Made by a program: the position numbers and the translations under genes
From: Shouchella rhizosphaerae
GTDB taxonomy: Bacteria; Bacillota; Bacilli; Bacillales; Bacillaceae_D
Assembly (NCBI RefSeq): GCF_900142675.1
Contig: NZ_FRBS01000006.1
Coordinates: 1 to 64,000, forward strand
Direction of reading: 5' to 3'
Length of the DNA: 64,000 nt
Notes under the pieces: model-generated
Told to the model about the DNA's origin: nothing
Database searches by the model: none
What the model saw: the letters and a program-made list of their open reading frames with translations, nothing else
Shown here: positions 17,842-26,099 of the stretch, piece by piece
How positions within the stretch are numbered: position 1 is the stretch's first letter
Layout of the letters: every line of letters begins with the position of its first letter

Positions 17842-17857
17842 ATAACAACGTTGTTAT
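17842..17857. promoter_or_regulatory. LacI-type operator O2 (perfect 16-bp palindrome)
   Basis: Second exact copy of the palindrome, 49 bp centre to centre from the first and 75 bp before the regulator's ATG. The spacing would allow one tetramer or two dimers to control both directions. Confidence 0.85.
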
Positions 17858-17931
17858 TTCATCATATATCGATTAGACTAGTTTTAGCAAGTATTTTTTT
17901 AGATCGAAACGCTGCCTAAAGGAGAGAAAGA

Positions 17932-18906
17932 ATGACGGTTACGATTAAGGATATTGCAAAAGCAGCTAATGTTAGTTATTCGACGGTCTCGAAAGCATTA
18001 AATGACAGCCCCCTTGTTAAGCCGGAAACGAAGCGTATGATTGTGGAAAAGGCGAATGAACTCGGCTATACGCCCAATTTTTCAGCCAAGCATTTAGTGA
18101 CGAGACGCACAAATACGATTGGCTTGGTGTGGCCGACAATTGAGCGTGTTGCTTTGTCGGCGTTGGTTACACGAGTAAATCAACATATAACAAACAGCGG
18201 ACGGACAATGATTTTATCCATTAATCATGCACTTGAGGCAGTAGAGCTATTTTCAAGAATGCGAATTGACGGCATTTTGTTATTTGAAGAAGAAATTCCC
18301 CAAGACAAACTTCCAAATAACATAGGGATCCCTTTGCTTTCTTACGGGGTGCCTGCTATTGAACAGTTTCCGACTGTAGGCGTCCAGCATGAATTGGCAA
18401 TGGAGTTAGCTGTAAAAGAGTTTGTAGAAATCGGCCACCAATCCATTGCTTACGCTGGTGTTATCAATGGGACGGGAAGGCGACAACAAGCAAAACAGAT
18501 AGGATATGAAGAGGCCATGAGAAAGAGGGGGCTTAAGTCGCAACGAATTGATACCAGGGGGCTTGACGCTTGTGACGCTGATAGCGCGATCGAACGTTTG
18601 TTGACGGAGCCCACTCTCCCAACAGCGATCATTTGTTCCAGTTACGACATTGCGATCGGTACATTACGGGCATTAAGGCGGAACGGCATTCAAGTTCCAA
18701 ATGATTTGTCGCTCATCTCCTATGACAATATCCCACAGCTAGCTGAAGCGGACGTGCCATTGACAGCAGTAGGCGTTCCGATTGACAAGCTCGCAAAAGA
18801 GTTGGTTGAAACGCTGTTGGCCTTAATAGAAGGGGAGCAAGCAGCTACTGGTCGGAAACTAACGCCTGAACTGGTGCGGAGAAATTCAACGAAACCAAGG
18901 GCATAA
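17932..18906 (+). CDS. LacI-family repressor of the TRAP-GH31 operon
   Basis: A 324-aa regulator. The N-terminal helix-turn-helix (IKDIAKAANVSYSTVSKALN, about 5-24) and hinge precede a periplasmic-binding-like sensor domain. It is divergent from dctP across an intergenic region with two perfect palindromes, so local control is very likely. The inducer is probably the TRAP cargo or a GH31 product. AAAGGAGAG lies before the ATG. A terminator follows. Confidence 0.9.
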   Translation: MTVTIKDIAKAANVSYSTVSKALNDSPLVKPETKRMIVEKANELGYTPNFSAKHLVTRRTNTIGLVWPTIERVALSALVTRVNQHITNSGRTMILSINHALEAVELFSRMRIDGILLFEEEIPQDKLPNNIGIPLLSYGVPAIEQFPTVGVQHELAMELAVKEFVEIGHQSIAYAGVINGTGRRQQAKQIGYEEAMRKRGLKSQRIDTRGLDACDADSAIERLLTEPTLPTAIICSSYDIAIGTLRALRRNGIQVPNDLSLISYDNIPQLAEADVPLTAVGVPIDKLAKELVETLLALIEGEQAATGRKLTPELVRRNSTKPRA

Positions 18907-18920
18907 TATTGTTTGGACGG

Positions 18921-18957
18921 AGAATCATCATGAAGCGTTGCATGATGGTTCTTTTTT
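18921..18957 (+). terminator. Terminator after the LacI gene
   Basis: 12-bp stem with one G-T pair (18921-18932 with 18941-18952) and six T. Confidence 0.8.
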
Positions 18958-19059
18958 CGTTGTCGGATAACATCAACGTTGTCTTATGAGAAGTGAATCC
19001 CGTACCGGCTTCGTATCGTAAATAATTAGGAATGTTTTTGTTCATTGAGATAAAGGTGC

Positions 19060-19090
19060 TTGCGTGTGACGTTACGTTACAGGTTACGAT
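19060..19090 (+). promoter_or_regulatory. MerR-type promoter with 19-nt spacer and inverted repeat
   Basis: TTGCGT at 19060-19065 and TACGAT at 19085-19090 are separated by 19 nt, the overlong spacing that MerR-family activators correct. The spacer holds the imperfect inverted repeat GTGACG-N3-CGTTAC (19066-19080). Autoregulation with the exporter is likely. Confidence 0.6.
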
Positions 19091-19111
19091 AGGGGAAAGG
19101 GGGCAAATAGG

Positions 19112-19885
19112 ATGGAGATGACAATCAGCATGTTCGCCAAAAAAGTCGGCACCACGGTACGGACATTGCGTTATTACGACCAAGTTGGATTGTTGACGCC
19201 TGAACGGCAAAATGAAAATGGGCATAAACTGTACACCCGCAAAGAATGGGAACGGTATCAACAAATTCAAGTTTTTAAGCATCTTGGTTTCTCGCTTGCT
19301 GATATGAAAGAGAAGCTAAAAACCTCCGCTTGGAGTGGAAGAGAAATGCTCGTGGCCCAGAAAAACATGCTTGAACAAAAGAAAAGGGAATTAGAAGAGG
19401 TGTTGGCGACAATCAGGCGTGCAGAAGCTTTATATGATTTAGAAGGGATCGAGGAAGAAGATCTTGATGATTTGCTGTTTGTGCTCCTTGACGCGTTCCG
19501 TTTGGAGAAACGGCAAAAAGATGCATTAATCGCCCATTTTCCTGAAAGTCTATTAAATGAATTGTTTGACTATGACGAGGATCCTGACGTACAACTAGAA
19601 ATAGACAAACAAGCGGCTTATTTTTACAAACGGATGAAAAACGCGCTTCATAACAACGTTGAGCCAGGAGCGGAAGAAGTCCAAAGTTATATAAAGGAGC
19701 TATTTTCTAGTTTTCCAATGAAATCGGTTCCGAATGTGGTTGATGAGCTTGGTGATATTGAAGCGTTTTTCGTCGAACATGAGAGGTTATTTTTCATCCA
19801 TTTCCCTGAAAGGTTACAAAAATATATGGATGAAGCAATGGAAATTTACTTTAGAAATGAAAGTGGGGAAGAAGATGGAACATGA
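19112..19885 (+). CDS. MerR-family regulator with C-terminal sensor domain
   Basis: A 257-aa regulator. The winged HTH (about 3-72) contains TTVRTLRYYDQVGLLTP, followed by a coiled coil (about 75-115) and an acidic, helical C-terminal domain of the TipAS-like type that often binds drugs. Its last 11 nt overlap the ABC exporter gene, so the two are co-translated and the regulator probably senses the exporter's cargo. The ligand is unknown. Confidence 0.85.
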   Translation: MEMTISMFAKKVGTTVRTLRYYDQVGLLTPERQNENGHKLYTRKEWERYQQIQVFKHLGFSLADMKEKLKTSAWSGREMLVAQKNMLEQKKRELEEVLATIRRAEALYDLEGIEEEDLDDLLFVLLDAFRLEKRQKDALIAHFPESLLNELFDYDEDPDVQLEIDKQAAYFYKRMKNALHNNVEPGAEEVQSYIKELFSSFPMKSVPNVVDELGDIEAFFVEHERLFFIHFPERLQKYMDEAMEIYFRNESGEEDGT

Positions 19886-21617
19886 ACTTGCCGGCTCATT
19901 GGGAGCTAGACGTTTTTGGTCCATGGTCAAACCTTTTTTGCCGAAGGTGGCTTGGCTCGTTCTCGCAGTTGTTCTTGTTATTGGGGAAACTAGCCTATCG
20001 CTCATTGTCCCGCTATTGACAATGAATTTCGTGGACGAAATGAATGCAGTTGGCTTAAACGGACAAACGGTAATTTTGCTTGCGTCTGTGTTTTTCGCAC
20101 AACTTGTGATGTCCGGTTTTGCCCTTTATACGATGATGTATATTGGCCAGAAAGTCGTGTTCGCGCTCAGGAAAGAAGCTTGGCAACGGATGCTGCACTT
20201 GCCTGTTCCCTTTTTTGACAGACACTCGTCTGGGGAATTGATGAGCCGGATGACCAATGATACGCTTGTCATAAAAGATTTTTTGACAATGCAGCTAATC
20301 CCATTTTTTTCAGGCATAGTTTCGATTATTGGCTCGATCGTCTTGCTTTTGGCGATTGATTGGAAAATGACGTTGATGATGCTTACTGTTGTTCCGGCTT
20401 CGCTTCTCGTTATGATTCCATTAGGACGCAGTATGTATAAGGTGTCAAAGTCTTTACAAGATGAAACAGCCTCTTTTCAAGGCGATTTAGGCCGCGTTCT
20501 ATCAGATATCCGCCTTGTCAAGGCGTCTCTTGCTGAAGGAGTCGAACAGAAAGTCGGCCTCTCGCGTATGGCCAAGCTGTTTCGCTTTGGGATGCGTGAA
20601 GGGAAGATTATGGCTGTCATTCAACCATTGATGATGAGTGCCATGCTCATTATGCTCGTTGTGATTTTTGGCTACGGAGGCATGAGAGTTTCGGCTGGAA
20701 CCCTATCGGCGGGAGCCCTTGTTGCCATCATTTTTTACTTATTTCAAATTGCAATGCCATTTACACAAATGGCCAGCTTTTTCACTCAATTTCAAAAGGC
20801 GCTTGGCGCAAGTGAACGCCTTGAGACGATTTTGCGAGCTGAGCCGGAAAAGAATGCTGCAAACGTAGATGGAGCAGTTGCGCCTGCTGGCACACTCAGC
20901 TTCCAAGGCGTTTCCTTTGGTTACACTGCTGACAAGCCAATTTTAAAAGAGGTGAATTTTGATGCTCCTATCGGCAAGGTCACCGCTTTTGTAGGGCCAA
21001 GTGGGGCAGGGAAGACGACATTGTTTTCATTGATTGAACGCTTTTATGTGCCAGACGACGGCACGATCCAATATAAGGGTCATTCCATCCACCGCCTCCC
21101 TTTGCATGAATGGCGGCAAAAGATTGCCTATGTTTCCCAAGACTCGCCGATCATGGCAGGCACGATCCGCTCCAATTTGGTTTATGGGCTGACGGATGTT
21201 CCTGAAGAGAACATGACGGCTGCGGTTCGGCATGCAAATTTGGAGTCGTTTATTGCTTCCCTTCCAGACAGATACGATACGGAAGTAGGGGAGCGGGGCG
21301 TCCGACTATCAGGTGGACAACGGCAGCGCCTTGCGATCGCCCGGGCGATGATTCGCGATCCTGAAATCTTGCTTCTAGATGAAGCAACAGCACATTTGGA
21401 CAGTTCATCGGAAAAACTTGTGCAGGAAGCGCTTGAAGTGCTGATGGAAGGGCGGACGACACTTGTGATTGCCCATCGATTAGCGACCGTTAGGCATGCG
21501 GATCAATTGATTGTACTAGAGGAAGGAAACGTAACGGGCGCGGGCACACACGCTGAATTGCTGGATACACACCCACTTTATAAGGAACTGGTAAGCCAGC
21601 AGCTTCAGTTTGATTAA
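19875..21617 (+). CDS. ABC-type multidrug/lipid exporter (BmrA/MsbA type)
   Basis: A 580-aa half transporter: six membrane segments (about 20-310), then a nucleotide-binding domain with Walker A GPSGAGKTT (Lys380), signature LSGGQRQR near 484 and Walker B ILLLDEAT near 506. It works as a homodimer exporting hydrophobic compounds. ATG 19875 overlaps the MerR gene by 11 nt; upstream in-frame codons lie inside that gene. Context suggests inducible drug or toxin efflux; the cargo is unknown. Confidence 0.9.
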   Translation: MEHELAGSLGARRFWSMVKPFLPKVAWLVLAVVLVIGETSLSLIVPLLTMNFVDEMNAVGLNGQTVILLASVFFAQLVMSGFALYTMMYIGQKVVFALRKEAWQRMLHLPVPFFDRHSSGELMSRMTNDTLVIKDFLTMQLIPFFSGIVSIIGSIVLLLAIDWKMTLMMLTVVPASLLVMIPLGRSMYKVSKSLQDETASFQGDLGRVLSDIRLVKASLAEGVEQKVGLSRMAKLFRFGMREGKIMAVIQPLMMSAMLIMLVVIFGYGGMRVSAGTLSAGALVAIIFYLFQIAMPFTQMASFFTQFQKALGASERLETILRAEPEKNAANVDGAVAPAGTLSFQGVSFGYTADKPILKEVNFDAPIGKVTAFVGPSGAGKTTLFSLIERFYVPDDGTIQYKGHSIHRLPLHEWRQKIAYVSQDSPIMAGTIRSNLVYGLTDVPEENMTAAVRHANLESFIASLPDRYDTEVGERGVRLSGGQRQRLAIARAMIRDPEILLLDEATAHLDSSSEKLVQEALEVLMEGRTTLVIAHRLATVRHADQLIVLEEGNVTGAGTHAELLDTHPLYKELVSQQLQFD

Positions 21618-21676
21618 GAAAAGTGGGCGCACGCTCATTGTGTTCAGTAAAGGCGTCACAAAAGCGATTTCCCAAT

Positions 21677-21704
21677 TTGTAATTGCCGCCAAAGCAGGTA
21701 TAAT
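21677..21704 (+). promoter_or_regulatory. Sigma-A promoter of the RpiR gene
   Basis: TTGTAA, a 16-nt spacer and a perfect TATAAT at 21699-21704, 36 nt before the GTG. Confidence 0.55.
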
Positions 21705-21739
21705 GAAACGAAAGACATGTAGGAAGGTGTGCGTCCAAA

Positions 21740-22588
21740 GTGGGTTCGTTGCTCGCGCAAATCGAAAAAGAACTGGAAAGCCTATCAGAGGCAGAGGCCC
21801 GAATTGGGCAAACGATATTGGACAGTCCAAGCCAAATCCCAAGCATGACGACGAAAGAGCTGTCGGCTCGCGCTGGGGTCAGTGAGGCAAGCGTCATCCG
21901 CTTCTGCAAGAAAATTGGAATTAACAGTTTCCGGCTGTTTAAAATGGAACTGATGAAAGATGTAACGGCTTCAAAAGAAAGATTAACCGACTTTTCATCG
22001 TTGCAAGAAAAAGATGCGCCTTATGATTTGTTCCGCAGAGTGACGTTTACGAATAAAAGCGCGATCGAATTGTCGTTGTCATCGATCGACCGGAAGCAGC
22101 TTGAAGCTGCGGTTGCTGTGCTAATGACAGCGAAGCGCATCGTCTTTTATGGAGTTGGCGGCTCTGCCGCTGCTGCATTCGACGGTAGCTATAAGTTTAC
22201 GCGTATTGGCTATCAGGCATCTTCTTCTCAAGATTTCCATTACAATCTTTCGCTCATTCCTTATATGGAAAAAGGCGATATATTTGTGGCAATCAGCTTG
22301 TCGGGAAAAACGCAGGATGTAGTGGAATTGGCCACCTTTGCAAAAAAGCAAGGCGTCACCGTTGTGGCGATTACGAAAATGGACCGCTCGCCATTATATA
22401 GGTTGGCAGATATTACTCTTTGTACGCCAAATGTGGAAGAAGACTTTCGCATCGGCACGATCGCCTCGCGAATGACGCAGTTGAACATTATTGATACGCT
22501 TTATTTAAGTGTATTCCATGAAAAAGACGAAGACACGATTACCGCATTTTTAAAAGCCCGTGACGAAGCATTGCGCTTACGCCGTTAA
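21740..22588 (+). CDS. RpiR/MurR-family regulator with SIS domain
   Basis: A 282-aa regulator with an RpiR-type HTH (about 1-77, with MTTKELSARAGVSEASVIRFCKK split across it) and a C-terminal SIS domain (about 125-255, YGVGGSAAAAFD) that binds phosphosugars. GTG 21740 has GGAAGG upstream. It has its own promoter and no same-strand partner. Candidate targets in this window are the downstream murQ operon, where a GAAAT-N3-ATTTC repeat occurs, or sugar-acid genes; neither is proven. Confidence 0.85.
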   Translation: MGSLLAQIEKELESLSEAEARIGQTILDSPSQIPSMTTKELSARAGVSEASVIRFCKKIGINSFRLFKMELMKDVTASKERLTDFSSLQEKDAPYDLFRRVTFTNKSAIELSLSSIDRKQLEAAVAVLMTAKRIVFYGVGGSAAAAFDGSYKFTRIGYQASSSQDFHYNLSLIPYMEKGDIFVAISLSGKTQDVVELATFAKKQGVTVVAITKMDRSPLYRLADITLCTPNVEEDFRIGTIASRMTQLNIIDTLYLSVFHEKDEDTITAFLKARDEALRLRR

Positions 22589-22590
22589 GC

Positions 22591-22631
22591 AAAAAGAGCT
22601 TTAGGCCAAATCAACGCCTAAAGCTCTTTTT
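22591..22631. terminator. Bidirectional terminator
   Basis: Perfect 16-bp stem (22591-22606 with 22616-22631) with A5/T5 flanks between the convergent RpiR and pdxA2 genes. Confidence 0.9.
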
Positions 22632-22655
22632 ATATAGAACGACACAAAGTTGATT

Positions 22656-23648
22656 TTATTTAGGAGCAAGCTCAACCGCGTCCCGATAAGCGGCCAGAAG
22701 GCTCCGTTCATCGGCTATGTTTTTGCCAGCGATGTCAAAGGCCGTGCCGTGGTCAACAGACGTACGGACAATGCCGCCTTTGAGGCCAACCGTGATGTTT
22801 ACGCCTGCTTCTAAGCCCATTACCTTTATTGGCACATGGCCTTGGTCATGGTAGCAAGCGACAACGATGTCAAAGTCGCCGCGCGCAGCCCGGAAAAACA
22901 GTGTGTCTGCCGGGTATGGCCCTTCTACATCGATCCCTTCTCCACGCGCCTTTTCTATCGCAGGGACCAATTTTTCTTCCTCTTCGCCTTCTCCAAACAG
23001 GCCGTTCTCACCAGCGTGTGGGTTAATGCCGCATACAGCAATCTTTGGCTGCTTGTTTCCGGCGGCCGCAAGTGTTTCATGCGCTAAAGAAATGACTTTA
23101 TATGTCCGTTCTGGGTTGATCGTATCAATCGCTTTGCGCAAACCTACGTGTGTTGTCAAATGGATCACTTTTAAATTTGGAGCAGATAGCATCATTGAAA
23201 AATCAGTGGTCCCCGTTAGTTCAGCTAAAATTTCCGTATGGCCTGGATACAGATGCCCTGCTTTTTGCATCGCTTCTTTATTTAATGGAGCTGTGCAAAT
23301 GGCATTGATTTTTTTCGCTTTAGCAAGCTCCACTGCCCGTTCAACATAACGGAAAGCTGCGTTGCCCGCCGCTTCGCTAACTTGTCCGAAAGATACGCCT
23401 TCCGTTAACAAGCGCAAGTCAATGACTTCAATCGTTCCCGGTTCAAAGACACATTCGTCAACCGTTGATACAGACACAACATTCAATTCCGTTTCAGTAA
23501 TGTCGACAGCCCGTTCCATGATAGTTGCATCGCCGATCACGACAGGACGCCCAATTTTAAAAGTTGATTCGTCCGCCAATGCTTTTGCGATGATTTCAGG
23601 GCCGACACCGGCTGCGTCTCCCATGGTAATGCCAATGATTGGTCTCAT
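22656..23648 (-). CDS. pdxA2: PdxA2-type 4-phospho-D-threonate/erythronate dehydrogenase
   Basis: A 330-aa PdxA-fold enzyme. GITMGDAAGVGPEI opens the protein, PGHTEILAELTG and HVGLRKAI carry substrate and metal histidines, and ACYHDQGHVPIK completes the zinc site. Beside a DUF1537 kinase this subfamily oxidises and decarboxylates 4-phosphothreonate to dihydroxyacetone phosphate, rather than making vitamin B6. Its ATG overlaps the kinase stop (ATGA) and AAGGAGG precedes it. It is the last gene of the permease-kinase-dehydrogenase operon. Confidence 0.88.
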   Translation of the reverse strand: MRPIIGITMGDAAGVGPEIIAKALADESTFKIGRPVVIGDATIMERAVDITETELNVVSVSTVDECVFEPGTIEVIDLRLLTEGVSFGQVSEAAGNAAFRYVERAVELAKAKKINAICTAPLNKEAMQKAGHLYPGHTEILAELTGTTDFSMMLSAPNLKVIHLTTHVGLRKAIDTINPERTYKVISLAHETLAAAGNKQPKIAVCGINPHAGENGLFGEGEEEEKLVPAIEKARGEGIDVEGPYPADTLFFRAARGDFDIVVACYHDQGHVPIKVMGLEAGVNITVGLKGGIVRTSVDHGTAFDIAGKNIADERSLLAAYRDAVELAPK

Positions 23649-24946
23649 TTGCTTTCCTCCTTAGTAAAGTGGTGGTATAGATTCGAGAAAGTTTTCTCAT
23701 TGCCAAAGGCGCCTGCTTTCGTAATCGCGTATGTCTGATGATGTTCGCCAGTAAACTGGGCAACAGGGATACCCGGTTCAAATTCATCAAGCAAACGCAA
23801 TTCATCGATGCTTAGCCGCCGGCATAGTGCTTTAGCGGTATCGCCGCCGGTCATAATAATCGCTTGGAAATGGCGAGTATCCATTAGTTTGGAGCCGATC
23901 GCCGCAATCGTATCGGCAATTCGTTTCGCCAATTCGCTAATTGCCGTATTTGTTGTTTTCGCATAGTCATATACTTCAGCGACTTCTTGGCGCTCTGTTC
24001 CAGAAAAAATAACGGGTATTTTGCCGATCGCTACTGTCTTTTCAGCAGCGGCCACCACTCGCTCAAACTCTTTTGCTTGTGTATGGCGGTCATTGCTCGC
24101 TGCTGTTGCCGCATGAAGGCGAATCCCTTCCGTTTGTGGGTGCGTGAGCAAATGGGCCACTTGTGTCTTGCTCACTTCACTCATGCTGCCAACGAGATAA
24201 AGGATGGGGTCACTGCTAACAGGATGGTCAGCAAATGGGGTATTTGTGCCGGACACCATCGTCTGCGCAAGGGCATTCGACAAGCCAGCAGAACCAGCCA
24301 AAAGCAGTCGTTTCGGCTGCTGCTGCGAAAAAGCAGCAATTCGTTCGAGTGTTTCCATTGAAACCGCATCGCAAATAAAAACAGTTTGTTCATTTGCGAT
24401 GTTGCGATCAAGCCAAGCGCTAATCGTTTCTGGTTTTTCGGCCCATAACGATTCGGGAATATGGGCGATGGCACCGTGGAACTGGCGGCCAATGTGGTCA
24501 GAAATGGCAGAGTCAGAAACGGGATCTGCTTCGTTTCTGGCAAACTCTGTTTCCCCAATTGGCGTGCCATTTACGTAAAGGATCCCATCCTCAACTGTAC
24601 GGTTATTGGCAGGGAAACTAGGAGCTAACAAAATGCATTCCGGCTGCCAAGCTTCGGCAGTTGCTTCGAGTTCTGCCCCGACATTGCCGCGCAATGTCGA
24701 ATCGACTTTTTTAAAAATCAAATTTGGATTGTAAGGCGCTAATGCAGACATGGCAGCATGGACAGCTGCTTTCGCTTCTTTAGGAGAAAGGGCACGGCTA
24801 TCCGTATCGACCACGACTGCTTCTGCGCGATTTTCTGACGAACCTTTGCCATTGAGCCAGACAACTGTGTCCAAGCCTGCTTTGGCAAGCTGGACGCCGC
24901 TGTCATTTGCTCCGGTAAGGTCATCGGCAATGATGGCAATTTTCAT
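23645..24946 (-). CDS. dtnK: Four-carbon acid sugar kinase (DUF1537; threonate/erythronate kinase)
   Basis: A 433-aa kinase. The N-terminal half begins KIAIIADDLTGANDSGV, the family's substrate-binding motif, with KVDSTLRGNVG near 82-92; the C-terminal half has the nucleotide motif MTGGDTAKALCRRL. The family phosphorylates D-threonate, L-threonate or D-erythronate at O4. Translation is coupled to pdxA2 and it starts 16 nt after the permease. The exact stereoisomer is not decided by sequence; the gene name is by role. Confidence 0.88.
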   Translation of the reverse strand: MKIAIIADDLTGANDSGVQLAKAGLDTVVWLNGKGSSENRAEAVVVDTDSRALSPKEAKAAVHAAMSALAPYNPNLIFKKVDSTLRGNVGAELEATAEAWQPECILLAPSFPANNRTVEDGILYVNGTPIGETEFARNEADPVSDSAISDHIGRQFHGAIAHIPESLWAEKPETISAWLDRNIANEQTVFICDAVSMETLERIAAFSQQQPKRLLLAGSAGLSNALAQTMVSGTNTPFADHPVSSDPILYLVGSMSEVSKTQVAHLLTHPQTEGIRLHAATAASNDRHTQAKEFERVVAAAEKTVAIGKIPVIFSGTERQEVAEVYDYAKTTNTAISELAKRIADTIAAIGSKLMDTRHFQAIIMTGGDTAKALCRRLSIDELRLLDEFEPGIPVAQFTGEHHQTYAITKAGAFGNEKTFSNLYHHFTKEESK

Positions 24947-24962
24947 GATGACTCTCCTATCC

Positions 24963-25949
24963 TTACGCTTGTTGCCTCGCTTCTTCAGGAAGCTGGCCTT
25001 TTTTCTCTAAACGTTTAGCCAAAAAGCCAATAAAAATCGGTAGCAAAATGGCTGTAGTTACGACACTGGCTGCAACTTGGACAGTTGCAAGTTCAACATT
25101 GTAGGCAAAAGCAGAGCTTGCTGCGGCAATGGCTGCTGGCGTTGCTACTGCATTTCCGGCTGTCGATCCTTCAGCAGCGCCAACGAGTGGGTTCCATTTG
25201 AACAATTTAAACGTCCAGTAGCCAGTGATACCGGTTACTAGAACGACGAGCACACCAAGTACGACGCCTGGCAGTCCCCCTTCAAGAATGGACGTAAAGC
25301 TAATGTTCATGCCAAGTGCAAAAGCGAATGCCGGAATGAGCATGTCGCTGCCTTTTCCAAGGAACGTGCGGATGTCTTCATCAATGTTTCCTAAAACAAA
25401 CCCAATTAAAATGGGCAAGAGCACGCCGACAAAAGCGGTGATGGAAAAATAGCCGCTTTGGACGCCCATCGCGCCGACAACAGACAATGTCAGCATTGTA
25501 AAGAGCGGGCCATCGTTCATGGCAAGTACAGAATAGGCCGCTTTGTCTTCGCTTTTTCCGTATTGCCCTGCAAGCGCAACATAAAGGCCGCCGTTGGAAT
25601 TGGTCATTGCGGCAATGACTGCAATTGGAGCGAGGCCGAGGAATAAGCCTTCAGGCCCTCCAGCCAGTACATAAATGATCGCACCGACGAGGCCGCCAAA
25701 AATCCATTTAACTAGCAAAAGCGTAAAGCCTTTTCCAAATGAAACGCCAAAACTGCGTATGTTGATTTGCGAGCCTGCGCACAAAAGGAAAAGAGCAATT
25801 AAGGTAGTCGCGCCGTCTACAAAGAGCGCTTGTGTAAAGTTGCCGATCCTAAGCAAGTCAGGGGCAACCGTATTGATAAGTGCACCAAGAAGCAACGGGA
25901 CAACCATCATGCCTCCGGGAATTTTTTCAATGCTTTGTTTTACCTTCAT
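24963..25949 (-). CDS. kdgT: KdgT-family sugar-acid permease
   Basis: A 328-aa membrane protein with about ten segments of the 2-keto-3-deoxygluconate permease family; IEKIPGGMMVVPLLLGA, MTNSNGGLYVALAGQYG and AAEGSTAGNAVATPAA are typical. In this operon it more likely imports a four-carbon sugar acid (threonate or erythronate) for the two enzymes behind it than KDG, since no KDG kinase or aldolase is near. A promoter, cre-like site and large palindrome lie upstream. Confidence 0.87.
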   Translation of the reverse strand: MKVKQSIEKIPGGMMVVPLLLGALINTVAPDLLRIGNFTQALFVDGATTLIALFLLCAGSQINIRSFGVSFGKGFTLLLVKWIFGGLVGAIIYVLAGGPEGLFLGLAPIAVIAAMTNSNGGLYVALAGQYGKSEDKAAYSVLAMNDGPLFTMLTLSVVGAMGVQSGYFSITAFVGVLLPILIGFVLGNIDEDIRTFLGKGSDMLIPAFAFALGMNISFTSILEGGLPGVVLGVLVVLVTGITGYWTFKLFKWNPLVGAAEGSTAGNAVATPAAIAAASSAFAYNVELATVQVAASVVTTAILLPIFIGFLAKRLEKKGQLPEEARQQA

Positions 25950-25994
25950 CAGAAGATCCCTTCTTTCTGTTTCATTTTGAAACGAAATTCAAGC

Positions 25995-26008
25995 TGGAAA
26001 CGCTTAAA
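25995..26008. promoter_or_regulatory. cre-like site downstream of the kdgT promoter
   Basis: TGGAAACGCTTAAA matches 12 of 14 cre positions and lies just after the predicted transcription start, a location typical of CcpA roadblocks. Confidence 0.4.
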
Positions 26009-26027
26009 AGAAATGATTACAGCAAAA

Positions 26028-26055
26028 ATGATACGCTTTCTTTTGGAAATTGCAA
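26028..26055 (-). promoter_or_regulatory. Sigma-A promoter of the kdgT operon
   Basis: On the minus strand TTGCAA (26055-26050), a 16-nt spacer and TATCAT (26033-26028). No -24/-12 sigma-54 promoter is present here, in keeping with the degenerate regulator upstream. Confidence 0.45.
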
Positions 26056-26060
26056 TACAA

Positions 26061-26099
26061 AACTCAAATAATGTTGCAAATAGCAACATTATTTGAGTT
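26061..26099. promoter_or_regulatory. Large perfect inverted repeat before the kdgT promoter
   Basis: A perfect 17-bp arm (26061-26077 with 26083-26099, 5-nt spacer) covers the stop of the regulator gene. Its core TGTTGC-N5-GCAACA looks like a dimeric Fis-type binding site, and on the minus strand a TTTTG tail follows, so it may also terminate the regulator transcript. Confidence 0.6.

Noticed and set aside
18966-18986. Third copy of the ATAACAACGTTGTTAT operator near the MerR gene
   Set aside because: Only the CAACGTTG core matches; the flanks are not symmetric with the operator spacing.
26020-26060. Sigma-54 promoter before kdgT
   Set aside because: A TTTGC is present but the -24 GG is missing; sigma-A boxes fit better.
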